From: Metallyticus violacea
Lineage: Eukaryota > Arthropoda > Insecta > Mantodea > Metallyticidae
Assembly: GCA_030762175.1 (NCBI GenBank)
Contig: CM060831.1
Coordinates: forward strand, 96,212,001 to 96,276,000
DNA: 64,000 nt
Direction of reading: 5' to 3'
In this document: positions 1-9,689 of the stretch, piece by piece
Layout of the letters: each line of letters begins with the position of its first letter
Position numbering within the stretch: the first letter of the stretch is position 1
Made by a program: the position numbers and the translations under genes
Notes under the pieces: model-generated
Databases searched by the model: none
What the model saw: the letters and a program-made list of their open reading frames with translations, nothing else
What the model was told of the DNA's origin: nothing

Positions 1-1
1 T

Positions 2-301
2 AGATCCTGGAAGTCAACTTTCCGGTCTCTAACTAGTCAAACCCAAATCCTTCACAAGCCAGGTCCGCCCAAATATCCAGTGCACTTCCTAGAACAGACT
101 ACATATCCCACCCCCTTTACTATACATTCAATATTAGGTACCCGTTCCTCACTACTTACAATAGAAACACCAAATCCCATCTTAAGGTCTGTTGTTTCTG
201 TATGTCAACAAACTTACAGTATTTTCATATTTTCAGTAGATCAAACCACCACTGAACCCAATATGAAAGACGACACAAGCTGCAATGGAAATTGGAAATA
301 G
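2..301 (+). CDS. Open frame entering from left edge, unidentified (partial)
   Basis: A frame of 99 codons is open from the window edge to a TAG at 299-301, so the start lies outside. The predicted peptide is rich in Thr, Ser and Pro and ends with ...TSCNGNWK. I recognise no domain, signal peptide or membrane segment. An alternative reading is that only the last part is exonic, because a pyrimidine-rich stretch ending in CAG lies at about 220-236. An open frame this long is uncommon by chance in AT-rich DNA, but a chance ORF or an unrecognised transposon fragment cannot be excluded. Confidence 0.3.
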   Translation, partial: RSWKSTFRSLTSQTQILHKPGPPKYPVHFLEQTTYPTPFTIHSILGTRSSLLTIETPNPILRSVVSVCQQTYSIFIFSVDQTTTEPNMKDDTSCNGNWK

Positions 302-473
302 ATAGTAGTCGTGATTAACTCGATACAATGCTGGTCAGCACAAAGGGACAGCTTCGTTATTTCGCGGGATCGAATTCTGAGTGCACATGTCACGAAATTG
401 ACTGTACTGTTTCATTCTTCAGATTGCTGTGCATAAATAAAGGGATGGCATAATTGAAAAGAAACCGAGAAAA

Positions 474-479
474 TTTATT
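474..479 (-). promoter_or_regulatory. Candidate poly(A) signal AATAAA
   Basis: The minus strand reads AATAAA about 10 nt after the stop codon of the candidate terminal exon at 489-777. Its position supports that exon being the 3' end of a transcribed gene. The hexamer is common by chance in AT-rich DNA. Confidence 0.4.
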
Positions 480-488
480 GCCACATTT

Positions 489-777
489 TTAATAAATTAA
501 ACAGTTATCAGGTTTGTGTATGTCATTTAAAACCTTATAATAATTATTGCCAAATGCAATCATTCCAAAATATTTATTATTGATGCTAAAGTTTAAGTCA
601 CCGGGTTGATAGAGGTTGGAAGTATAGCCACCACACTTGAACTCAATTCCGAGAACTCCATAACAACCACCTTCATACCATGAGGGAATGGCTACGACCA
701 GATAAGGCAGGAGTTCACCGATATGACGTGACCTATTAATTGCATTGCGTGTGAGCCACTGCTGCCAAGTTTCAAGA
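489..777 (-). CDS. Candidate terminal exon of an unidentified protein
   Basis: The minus strand is open from 782 down to a TAA at 489-491. The peptide has a compositionally balanced, protein-like look: it contains WLTRNAINRSRHIGELLPYL, then a Cys/Gly/aromatic-rich part (SWYEGGCYGVLGIEFKCGGY) and ends KPDNCLIY. There is no ATG at the beginning. The upstream sequence has a TGA in frame at 783-785, but an AG acceptor candidate (RC of 778-779) would start an exon at 777 in phase 1. An AATAAA lies just after the stop. I infer the last exon of a host gene, or of a retrogene, transcribed leftward. I do not recognise the family. Four cysteines may suggest a secreted protein, but that is a guess. Confidence 0.5.
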
Positions 778-938
778 CTGACTCAATGGCACATATTATT
801 TGGAAACATTGTATTTGTATATCAAATATGAAGATAAAATTTATAAAATAAAAATATATTTATGAAATATGCAGCATAATTTGTAAACTACTGAAATATT
901 ACGCTTATTAACAAAACAAGCAAATTATGCATTATATG

Positions 939-952
939 CAACATAAAATATT
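939..952. repeat. Left target-site duplication of Penelope-like element
   Basis: The 14-bp sequence CAACATAAAATATT is repeated exactly at 1884-1897. The two copies bracket the element at 953-1883, as expected for a target-site duplication made at insertion. Confidence 0.75.
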
Positions 953-1108
953 TAAAACAGTTAAAATCTCCGGGCTGTTTTGCCGTGGTCCATGGTTTAA
1001 ATTACTACCGTAGCTTTCACCAACTACTTCGGTTGGCATCTTCAGTGGACTATGAACAACACCTAACTGTTAACAAGACGATAGTATTGATCCGTTTGTG
1101 TCTGGCTA
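953..1108. repeat. Left inverted terminal repeat (pLTR) of Penelope-like element
   Basis: This segment is the reverse complement of 1687-1848, with only scattered mismatches and short indels. Shared landmarks include TTTTGCCGTGGTCCATGG and a CAACACCTAACTG block. It holds a second copy of the hammerhead-like core on the minus strand. Confidence 0.85.
987..1050 (-). ncRNA. Candidate hammerhead-ribozyme-like core, left repeat
   Basis: Reading the minus strand, CTGAAGA (RC of 1039-1045) fits the hammerhead core CUGANGA. It is followed by a 5-bp helix CCAAC/GTTGG and then GAAA (RC of 1015-1018). Flanking GTCCA and TGGAC could form stem I. Penelope-like elements are known to carry hammerhead motifs in their terminal repeats. 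The stem III and cleavage-site part does not fold cleanly by eye, so this is a candidate or degenerate ribozyme. Confidence 0.4.
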
Positions 1109-1207
1109 TAGGGGACGATCGATATGTGTGCGGCGGAAGTGGAGGGGGTAGGATGGGGGTGGTAGTTGTTTGTTTTTAACAAAAAGTTTCCATGTACTAC
1201 TTAGGTT

Positions 1208-1645
1208 TTATTCACCATCTCTATTAAAGTTGTTTGGATGCTGTTGTATTTCCAATGCTTCCCTAATGGCTAGATTGAAAAAGCCTTGCGTTTTTGCAAC
1301 CACTTGTTTTATTAAAGTGTATACCATGGCATTCATTTAGTGCATGTTCTGGATGCATTGCAGATCGTTCGGGCTAATTAAGGCGCAAATGTCGCTGATG
1401 TTCCTCCAATCGTTTTTTAATCGATCTTCCGGTCATGCCTATATAAACTTTGCCACATCACATGGTATTTTATAAATTCCCGTAGTGTCAAGAGGTTGCC
1501 TGGGGCATTTTGCATTATCAAGCATTTGCCCTAATTTAACAGTTGGTGTGAAGATAAATTGTATGCCTTTTTTCTTTAATATACGTGCTATACGCTCAGT
1601 AACGTCTTCTATATACGTCAGAACAGCATTTTTGTTCGTTTTTTT
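1208..1645 (-). pseudogene. GIY-YIG endonuclease domain of Penelope-like element, frameshifted
   Basis: The minus strand encodes, in order, TYIEDVTERIARILKKKGI, GIYKIPC (RC of 1460-1480, the GIY half), VYIGMTG (RC of 1431-1448, the YIG half), and a tail ending in FNLAIREALEIQQHPNNF before a TAA at 1208-1210. GIY and YIG are in different frames, so at least one frameshift separates them, and a further in-frame stop and frame change follow. The domain makes the target nick in Penelope-like retrotransposition. This copy cannot make an intact enzyme. Upstream coding sequence (the reverse transcriptase) ends at the right terminal repeat. Confidence 0.8.
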
Positions 1646-1686
1646 TAATAGGTCGATGTTGCCGTTTGCTTAGGGCGAATGGCTCT

Positions 1687-1848
1687 AAAGCCAGACAGAG
1701 ACGGATCAATACTGTCGTCTTATTATCAGTTAGGTGTTGTTCATCGTCCACTGAAGATGCCAACCGAAGTAATTGGTGAAAGCTACGTTAGTAATTTAAA
1801 CCATGGACCACGGCAAAACAACCCGGGAGATTTTTAACTGTTTTAAAA
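1687..1848. repeat. Right inverted terminal repeat (pLTR) of Penelope-like element
   Basis: Inverted partner of 953-1108. It is followed by the 35-nt unpaired extension and then the second copy of the 14-bp duplication at 1884-1897. Confidence 0.85.
1746..1809 (+). ncRNA. Candidate hammerhead-ribozyme-like core, right repeat
   Basis: On the plus strand CTGAAGA (1751-1757) is followed by CCAA/TTGG (1760-1763 with 1773-1776) and GAAA (1778-1781). GTCCA (1746-1750) can pair with TGGAC (1804-1808). Relative to the left copy the fifth base pair of stem II is lost (C opposite A). Stem III would be only about three base pairs. Activity is uncertain. Confidence 0.4.
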
Positions 1849-2173
1849 CTATAACACCGGCCGTGAAAGCCTAAGAAGTACTACAACATAAAATATTGTT
1901 TAAATTTTTCGGAATTTAATAATTAAATCACATATAGCGAGTATACTTTCTAACAGCAGAGAAAAAATATGTACTTGTATTAAAATCCTGTTCCTAGTCA
2001 TGAGGAACTCCTGGCATTCCAAGATCAGCTTCGACTTTACTAAGAAACTTTCAAGGACTTTCAGGCCAGTTTGACTATCGGGAAGTATGAGAATATGTCA
2101 CTCTTATAACGCTACCAACACTTGCTAAGATAGGAAATGTCTTAGCCTAAAAGATTATGACATATAATTTCAG

Positions 2174-2290
2174 GCCAAGCGAAAGCTTGGTGCCATTCGC
2201 CCAGCACTAGCTCTCGACTTACTTTTGGAATCATCAGATTTTGAGCTCATACTTTATGTCAGTCACCGGAAGGTTTCATCTGTTCCTTGA
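2174..2290 (+). CDS. Possible short terminal exon, unidentified
   Basis: A CAG preceded by ATATAATTT opens a 38-codon frame containing RPALALDLLLESSDFELILY and ending in TGA at 2288-2290. AATAAA occurs at 2348-2353. Length is too short for certainty and no family is recognised. A chance frame is the main alternative. Confidence 0.2.
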   Translation, partial: AKRKLGAIRPALALDLLLESSDFELILYVSHRKVSSVP

Positions 2291-2780
2291 TATAAAGTAT
2301 TGTTCAATGATTTCGAATGTTTTCAAACGCACTATTAAAATGTAAATAATAAAATACATCAATCTATTTAAAATAACGAGGTAGACCGTCATGACATCTT
2401 AACCTATGAAAAAAACTAACACTATCACAATATCATCATGACTTCCTTCAAACAAGTAACTTTCATCAGAGGACTTTTATTCTATCATTTAAGCTGACCG
2501 TGTTATTCATGTGGCCTTTTATAGGTGTCTCACTCTGTATTTAAATAAATAAAAAAAGTAATTTTACAGAACAATGTAGCTAAATAAATAAAAAGAAATA
2601 GAAATTAAGAAATAAATAAACTTCTGAAATATCCAAGTAAATACCGGTAATATTTCTAACAGCTATGTATTGTTCACCGCTGGTACCTTTGAAAAAGAAC
2701 ACTGCTATTTAAAACATGGAGCTATTTGCATGTCTATTTCAGTGTTTTATTTATTTCTGAGCCTTTTATTCTAATTATTT

Positions 2781-3647
2781 AAGTTGGACCGAAAACAACA
2801 GTAATGTGTAGTATGATGTTCTGTAAACAGATGACTCACATAGCATTATGATAGCGTTGCTACGTGACAGGTAAATCAACAATGAACAAATGAAACCAAG
2901 ATTATCGTAAATCAACAATGAACAAATGAAACCGAGATTATCGTAAATCAACAATGAACAAATGATTATCTTATGATGTTCTGTAAACAGATGTGACTCA
3001 CATTAAGTTATGCTAGCGTTGCTACAACAAAATGGAGCCAAGATTATCGTTTGAACAGCGGAAAGCAATTTTGAAGTGGTACTGGAAAACCGAGAATGTT
3101 GTTGAAGTTCAAAGGCAATGGAGAACAGAACCGCCAGCGCGAGTAACAATTGCACGCATTCAAGACAAATTTGAGACTCGTGGTACCGTATGCGATGTTC
3201 ACGAGGGCAGATCTGGGAGACCTCGCACAGCAACGAGTCCCCGCGTCCTCGGCTATGGTTTTGGAACGTTTTGAGCACCTACCGCAGATATCTACAAAGC
3301 AATGTGCATGTCAGACTGGGATCTAACTTCGCTGAACTTCCATCTATGGGAAACTCTTAAGAATATTGTATGCCGTAGAAAACCAGCTACACTGACAGCA
3401 CTTCGGGAAGAAATTGAAACGGCATGTGCTGCAATCACTGAGGACACTTGCGCAAACGTTGCTCAATCAGTAGCTCAACGTACTCAGAAGTATATCGACG
3501 CCGATGGTGGGCATTTTGAGCAACTGTTGAACTGTAAAAGTCAAAAGCGATTAGTGCTCATCATTTTCTGTTCGTGTGAATTCTGTTTTGTAATGTTACC
3601 AGTTATTTTTTTCTTGACGTGTGTATACCTTTTTGACTCCCTCTATA
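2781..3647 (+). mobile_element. Mariner family 1, copy a (5' end lost, internally deleted)
   Basis: The coding part begins with an ATG at 3032 (MEPRLSFEQRKAILKWYW...), a helix-turn-helix DNA-binding region shared with copies b-e, and breaks off near 3274. A second segment (3302-3540) encodes the transposase C-terminus (LNFHLWETLKNI, then REEIETACAAITEDT, ending GGHFEQLL). Everything between, including most of the DDE catalytic core, is missing. The 3' terminal inverted repeat is present (TTGACGTGTGTATACC...CTCTATA, ending 3647). The matching 5' repeat is absent, with similarity to the other copies starting near 2781. One base lost near 3533 lets the frame run past the usual stop. Confidence 0.8.
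2871..2970. repeat. 36-bp tandem repeat, 2.8 copies
   Basis: Units start at 2871, 2907 and 2943, the last truncated at 28 bp. The first two differ at one base. The unit derives from the mariner family 1 leader, which is present once in copies b and e, so this is a local expansion in copy a. Confidence 0.9.
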
Positions 3648-3694
3648 TTTGCATCTTGGCATTGAAACCTTAACTTTAGCATGCCACTTCAAAA

Positions 3695-3958
3695 TTCTTC
3701 TTTTCATTGACTACGGTGAGCCTTAGCCTGCCGCAGCAACCGCTGCCTCCGTCTGGCGACTTCATTGATAGAGGGTAGTATTGGAGGGAAACGTGATCAG
3801 CATGCCAGTATCCCGTCGGTCGCCTATTAAGCGGCTCCCTAGATCGAAGAACGCAGCTTCTCAGTTATCCTCATGAGGGTGGGAGGACCCCGTTTCAGAC
3901 GTCCGTAAGCAGGTACCGGGAATCGAACTCGGGCTTAACCACTAGACCAAGGAGGCTT
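3695..3958 (-). mobile_element. SINE-C copy 1 (tRNA-derived)
   Basis: On the minus strand the right end carries a tRNA-like head: CTTGGTCTAGTGGTTAAG (A-box type) and GTTCGATTCCC (B box), with most of the anticodon arm deleted. A body shared with the copies at 8784-9089 and 27541-27867 follows (landmarks GACGGGATACTGGCATGC and a conserved ATCAC...CCTC block). The 3' end has a short TTC/GAA-rich tail at 3695-3706. No target-site duplication is clear. Confidence 0.7.
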
Positions 3959-3961
3959 AAT

Positions 3962-4718
3962 GTTGTGTTTGCTAAAACGAAGAAGGGCACTCGACGCAGT
4001 CCGGTACCTGGTGGGTGGTATGTGCATTGTCGTTTTCCTACTAGCCTTGATTTGCAACGGGTTTTCGTGTTAACCTCTAATACGGTTCCTGGAAATTATT
4101 TTATGACACGCCCTATATAACCTTCTTTCCTATTTTTGCAAGTGCTCGCTAATTGTGTTTGTATCCCTTTGGCTAACTAAAAGGAACTTAACAACTAAAA
4201 CATCATGAACCAAAAGAGAATCTACGGAGTTCTGACATACATGAACATCACTGCATAAACATTTTAGATTCGCAAACCGCAAGCAGTGCAAGAATACTTT
4301 TGGTAGCATTCTTGATTTTCAGAAGGTTTAACGCTCGTTTTAATTATTAGAGCATTACAGGAAGTGAACACTGTTGATAAATGAAATAAAATAATTAATA
4401 AAAAGGAGCTTTTTAATTACCACCACCAAAACAAAAGCGAGTTTTCGCCTTGACATGTTTATTGCTTTAATTTGTTTTATTTTACATTTTTCATTATAAC
4501 TATCGAAACCTTTTTTGTTTGCTATAATAATTTATATGCAATTATATGCTCCTAAGTAGATGTTATGTTTTGTACTTTCATTGAAATAAATAGTAAACAA
4601 GAATTAAAGAAATAAAACGTATCTTAATATCTAGTTGATATAATTTTCTAGCTAAATACACAAAAATCGTCGAGAGACTGCAAGTGATGTTATAGCGCCC
4701 TCAAAACACTTACAGGCA
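3962..4718. other. No gene recognised
   Basis: AT-rich unique-looking sequence. I see no coding frame, known repeat or RNA gene. Confidence 0.5.
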
Positions 4719-5554
4719 TACAGAGGGGGCAAAAAATGTATACGCACTTCAAGCAAAGAAAAAACTGTGTTAACATAACAAAACTGAATTCACACAAACA
4801 GAAAATGATGAGCACTAATCATCTTAGACTTTTACAGTTACAACAGTTGCTCAAAATCCCACCATCGGCGTCGATACACTTCTGAGTACGTTGAACTACT
4901 GATTGAGCAACGTTTGGAAAAGTGTCCTCAGCGACTGCAGCACATGCCGTTTCAATTTCTTCCCGAAGTGCTGTCAGTGTAGCTGGTTTTCTACGATATA
5001 CAATATCCTTAAGAGTTCCCCATAGGTAGAAGTCCAACCGAGTTAGATCTGGAGAACGCGGTGGAAACTCAATTGGACCTCTTCGTCCTATCCTGTGCCT
5101 TGGAAGATTGTCATCATGGTATGGACGTACATCTCGATGGTAATGTGGTGATGTACTATTCTGTTGCACACGGTACCATGAGTCTCAATGCGTGCAATTG
5201 TTATTCGCGTTGGAGGTTCTGTTCTGTACACACGTCTCCATTGCCTTTGAACTTCAACAACATTCTCGGTTTTCCAATACCACTTCAAAATTGCTTTCCG
5301 CTTTTTAAACGATAATCTTTGCTCCATTTTGTTGTAGCAACCCTATCATAACGTAATGTGAGTCACATCTGTTTACAGAACATCATACGATAATCTTCGC
5401 TTCATTTGTTCATTGTTGATTTACCTGTCACGTAGCAACGCTATCATAATGTATGTGAGATGCATCTGTTTACAAAACATCATACTACACATTACTATAT
5501 ATTAAATAGATATCTATTGTGAAAGTGTGTATACATTTTTTGGCACCCTCGGTA
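4719..5554 (-). mobile_element. Mariner family 1, copy b (non-autonomous, both TIRs)
   Basis: Both terminal inverted repeats are present (TACAGAGGGGGCAAAAAATG at 4719 and its partner ending GGTA at 5554), with TA at each end, as in the Tc1/mariner superfamily. The 836-bp copy encodes the N-terminal DNA-binding part (MEQRLSFKKRKAILKWYW, ATG at about 5327) and then jumps to the C-terminal catalytic end (HRDVRPYHDDNLPRH, SPDLTRLDFYLWGTLKD). The middle is deleted. The QQDG-type motif expected at the second catalytic Asp reads QQNS here, so that Asp is Asn. Spacing to the LDFYLWG Asp is 41 residues. The leader contains two copies of a module with GTATGATGTTCTGTAAACAG. Confidence 0.85.
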
Positions 5555-7131
5555 GTTAGTGGGGATAAAAGGTGTTTCTTTCGTTGTAAGGACAATGTGC
5601 TTTGTAAAATAAAAAAAAAAAAAAAAAAAAATGTATTTTCCTCGTAATTCTATAAGCATGTCTTCTCTAATCTTCATATTAGCAATTATATAATAATTAA
5701 GGAGTAACACCAGAAAATGAGAGCCCAACGAGTTTAAAAAGTATTTCTTCGTCATGTTACTCAGTTCTTCGACAGAAATTAACGAGCTCCAAGTTTAATG
5801 GAAGTTAGCATATTGTCTAAAGGGTAAACACTTTCTCGGAATGTGTTACCAGATCCCTGACAGGAAACGGTAACCCTAGACCTGTTACAAGGTTGTTCCA
5901 CCCATTTGCTTGTGGCATTGGTTTAATTATTTGCTACTATTAACTTTATAAGTAAAAAACAATAGTAGCTTATGTAGAAAATTTATTCACATGGGGCTCT
6001 AGAAAATCTAGAACATACTCGTAGGTTTTTCTTCTCCCCCCCCCTTCCCCCAGTTTTCCACTGCTTGTTGAGTGACATGTAATACAAACTCATACAATAT
6101 CCGTTTTTATGGCCTAAGTATATGTACGGGGGCGATCTTTAAGGTTTTCGTCATAGGCCACAGCCAATTATTTACAAGTATACCATACTTGGTCAAAGAA
6201 AGACAAATAAAAACTACCTAAGGACTGGTTATAATAAAGTTGCTAACTGGATATTGCTTTTAACTGTAATTTAAAAGGTAACTAGAGGTTAGTCATCATT
6301 CTGTTTCATAAAAATAACCTCGTAAACTACGCAATCGTGAGTTTGCACTAACCGTGGAACCTATAGCTACATCGCAAACAATAGAGAAAAGTCATGTTGA
6401 TGTTCAACTGTTTCACCAGAAAAAAACAATAATTATTCAATTTTTCCGCCTCATCTTCAAATATGGATAAGAAAAAGTCAATAGGAGTGTGAACAGCAAA
6501 TTGTAGCAAACGTGAGAAGCATAATATTATTGATCTGGTGTTAAAATATAAGGCAATAATTGAAAATAAGTTCTCAAATAAAGATAAAGAACATACTTGG
6601 GGGGGGGGGATTGCCAAAGGATATAATTCTATTCTTAGAATTTCTGCATTATCACAATGTGTGTTCATTCTATAGCACCTAAACTTCAGGAAAGCTGCGA
6701 ATGTTATAGCATCATTTTCTTTACATCACCCTTTTGGTATTTTAATGAACTAACGCATAATAGCTCCAGTTGTTCTAGTACTTTATGGATGGTTTGCTTG
6801 CTTTTGCTTTCTCCACTTTAATATATCTCCAGTAACTATTTTGAAGTTCCCTTTCGCATGGAACCTTTAAGTGTAATCATGAACATGGAATTCAAAGCAA
6901 GGTTTCGCTTAATTTGTGATTACACTCGGGGACGTAACATCTGTTCCAGTTCAACACGTTTTGCTAAGCGAAATAGATTTGTCATTCAGTTTTAGGAATG
7001 AATGAATTTTTCTCATAAAATGCACAAGGAATACGGTGAAATTCATCACCGGATGAAATGTAGGAGAATAATCAGAAATCTGTACAATGTACTGCTCGTA
7101 AGATAGCATCATCTGTAATTGAACGCAACTC
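5555..7131. other. No gene recognised; poly(A) run
   Basis: Includes a 21-nt A run at 5611-5631 and short C and G homopolymers near 6038 and 6601. The ORFs here are AT-rich chance frames. No repeat family recognised. Confidence 0.5.

Positions 7132-7229
<98 letters not shown>
7132..7229. repeat. (ATT)n microsatellite
   Basis: About 32 uninterrupted ATT units. Confidence 0.98.
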
Positions 7230-7230
<1 letters not shown>

Positions 7231-8131
7231 GGGGAAATGAAAGGTGAAACGCTGAAGAAACTTTATCTACATTAAATTAAAATAAATGTTACTCAGCATT
7301 TTATTTATAAATGAAGTTGTTATGCTTCTGCACTCTGGGAAATGTTTTAACTCTATTTAGTGCTTTAACTTATGAAATTTCGCGAGTTAGATTTAATTAA
7401 AGGTTAATACGAAATAATCTTAGATTAATGTTTATACAATCATATTTTCATAATTAAGCATAACTGATGGTTACTTTTATGCTCTAAATCAGAGTTAACT
7501 CTTTGTACAACCGGTCCTATGAGTTGTATAAAATTACAGAATATTCCGCGTTTAAACCGAGGTCTGGGGAGGTTGCGCTAAATTTTGCAATTAAAAAAAA
7601 AAAAAAAAAACAGAGGAAAAATTATGTCTTGCATTAAATTAAAGTTACTGTTTAATTTTTACAATTAGAAATTAAACTACAAATAGATAGATTACGTCTA
7701 ATTTTAAATGTTATTTACTTTATTGTGTTCTTCATAAATCGTTCCTTTTTTAACACACAAATGTAATCAAGTAAAATTCTATATAGGAAATCACAATGCA
7801 TTACAATCACTAAACGTTTCTGTAATATAAATTAATAATTATTTTCCTTCGGTGAATTGTCTACGGGTGTAAATAACCAGGAGAGGCTATAAAGAACACT
7901 GAAAATTATTTACGAAAAATAAAAAATAATGTGAAATCGGGATAAAAACCTGTGGTGACTGGTGCTCTTTGAGTCTCGCTAAGTGATGACAGTTTTCACG
8001 TTCTAAATTATCTTTAGATTGCCGCTGTGAACTAAATTTTTTCAGTTGCGTCAATACTCTGATAAAAGAGGCTAGTAGCCGCCGGATCTACTGTTGCTAA
8101 ATAATCAGCTCGCTATGAAGAAATGTTCCTT

Positions 8132-8149
8132 CCTCTCTCTCTCTCTCTC
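8132..8149. repeat. (CT)n microsatellite
   Basis: About nine CT units. Confidence 0.95.
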
Positions 8150-8209
8150 GGCCTTTTTAACCTCCTGCCGTGCTAGCACGGAAACAGTTTCATTCTTACA
8201 GAACGTAAA

Positions 8210-8229
8210 TGATGATGATGATGATGATA

Positions 8230-8271
<42 letters not shown>
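8210..8271. repeat. Compound (GAT)n(ATT)n microsatellite
   Basis: GAT units pass directly into ATT units. This creates an artefactual poly-Asp/poly-Tyr frame. Confidence 0.95.
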
Positions 8272-8783
8272 TAATAAAACCCTCAAGGAATTAAAAACTC
8301 AGAGCTCAGGAATTAAAAACTCAGAAGATCTTGTCACCTTTTACCTTTAAGATATCTGTCTTACTAAACATTTAAGAGAAATGAACAGTGATTGCAGTCT
8401 TCAGATTTTGAGATTACACGATTAGGAAGAGGCAAGTTTGTAAATAAGTGTAATAACTTTATGGGATATTTGTAAACTGAGGTACTGCTTAAATAATTTA
8501 CGAAATAAGCAAGGCAATAGTAATGATCTAGATAAAATTTTAAAAATAAGTTTATAATGAAATCGAATATCTACTTAATAAGTTGGAGAAACAGAAAGAA
8601 TGAACCGAAGTAAAATTCCTTCATTCCCTCTTCTGACTGTGTTATGACTGATTTTAAGAAAACAGCGGAACTTTGCATTGTATGAACAACAAATGAACCT
8701 CAGTACAAGGTCGCTTCAGCACCAAGATTAAAGTCCGCAGCAGGGAAAAGTTTGGCAATAATTAACAAAGAGTGTATAGTTAT

Positions 8784-9089
8784 ATTCTTCTTCTTCTTCT
8801 TCTTCTTCTTCTTCTTCTCCTCGTCATTTGGCACTATAGCCCGCGGGACCTCTGCTTCCTCGATTTCATTGAAAGGGGGGCAGTATTGTAGGGGGGCATG
8901 TGATGAGCATGCCGGCACCCCGCCGGTCGCCTATCACCCGGCTTTCGTGATAGAAGAACGCCACGAGGCTGGGTAGATCCTGTTCCAGAACCTCCCTAAC
9001 CTAAAAAAATTCCTAAGCAACTACCGGTATCGAACCCGGAGTCTCCCGACCAGCAGTCAGCAACGGTAGCCACTAGCCCAAGAAGGTGG
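8784..9089 (-). mobile_element. SINE-C copy 2 with (GAA)n tail
   Basis: On the minus strand the tRNA-like head includes CTAGTGGCTACCGTTGCTG and the B box GGTTCGATACC. The body carries the CATGCTCATCACATGCCCCC block shared with copies 1 and 3. The 3' end terminates in a (GAA)12-type tail (TTC repeats at 8784-8819 on the plus strand). This is the most complete head of the three copies. It is a retroposon and not a protein gene. Frames called across it are spurious. Confidence 0.8.
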
Positions 9090-9568
9090 TTGTATAATAA
9101 ATAATACACTAATATATTATAACACAGTGAATGTATTTTGAAGGCCGCAATAATACGCAAGGATGACCCTGATACATTCTTGGAATAAACTCTGACTCGT
9201 GACTGAAAAACCATTGGAGCCCACTGTTATAGATGGCACATAGTACAATTCTGATTTAGAAGATGTTTCAAGAGGTTTAATCTTTTTGTTTAATTTTTAT
9301 ATTAGCTTTAGAGATGAATATTTGGGTTTTGATGACAGGATTAACATATATTCTTTCCTGCTTAAATTATATATCAATTGAAAGTACATCTGCATATTAC
9401 TTTAAATTCGAAAACCATAAATTCATAATAATATTCAGTAATAAAAGCTATCCCCCATAAACATATGTTGAAAAGGGGGATGCGTCTAAATACATGGGTG
9501 AGTTTTATACTTATATGATTTAGTTTATATATTTAGCTTTATGGCGTAGATTTCGCGGTCGAAGTTTG

Positions 9569-9686
9569 TCATGGTAAAAATGTTTCGGTTAATGCCGGTG
9601 AAACTTAATGATGATTACCCATCCAACATTTAAAGAGTTATTTTCATTAAGTTTCACGCCGCATATGCCGAAAGACTGTTACCATG
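9569..9686. repeat. 118-bp hairpin (inverted repeat)
   Basis: Arms 9569-9616 and 9639-9686 are reverse complements with a few mismatches (shared cores TCATGGTAA and GTGAAACTTAATGA), separated by a 22-nt loop. It could be a miniature foldback transposon or a structured RNA element. No target-site duplication is obvious. Confidence 0.75.
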
Positions 9687-9689
9687 ATA

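Larger units (their letters stand above)
953..1883 (-). mobile_element. Penelope-like retroelement, 5'-truncated, with inverted terminal repeats
   Basis: The element is bounded by an exact 14-bp direct repeat (939-952 and 1884-1897). Its two ends are inverted copies of one another over about 160 bp (953-1108 and 1687-1848). One end carries a further 35 nt (1849-1883, containing ACCGGCCGTGAAAGCCTAAG). Between the repeats the minus strand encodes the end of a GIY-YIG endonuclease. Inverted LTR-like ends with a short one-sided extension and a C-terminal GIY-YIG domain are hallmarks of Penelope-like elements. The reverse transcriptase region is absent, so this is a 5'-truncated copy. Lineage within the group is not determined. 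Confidence 0.85.

Noticed and set aside
2160..2360. Confident 3' exon of a host gene
   Set aside because: Listed only at low confidence: 38 codons, a weak acceptor tract, and AATAAA is frequent in this composition.
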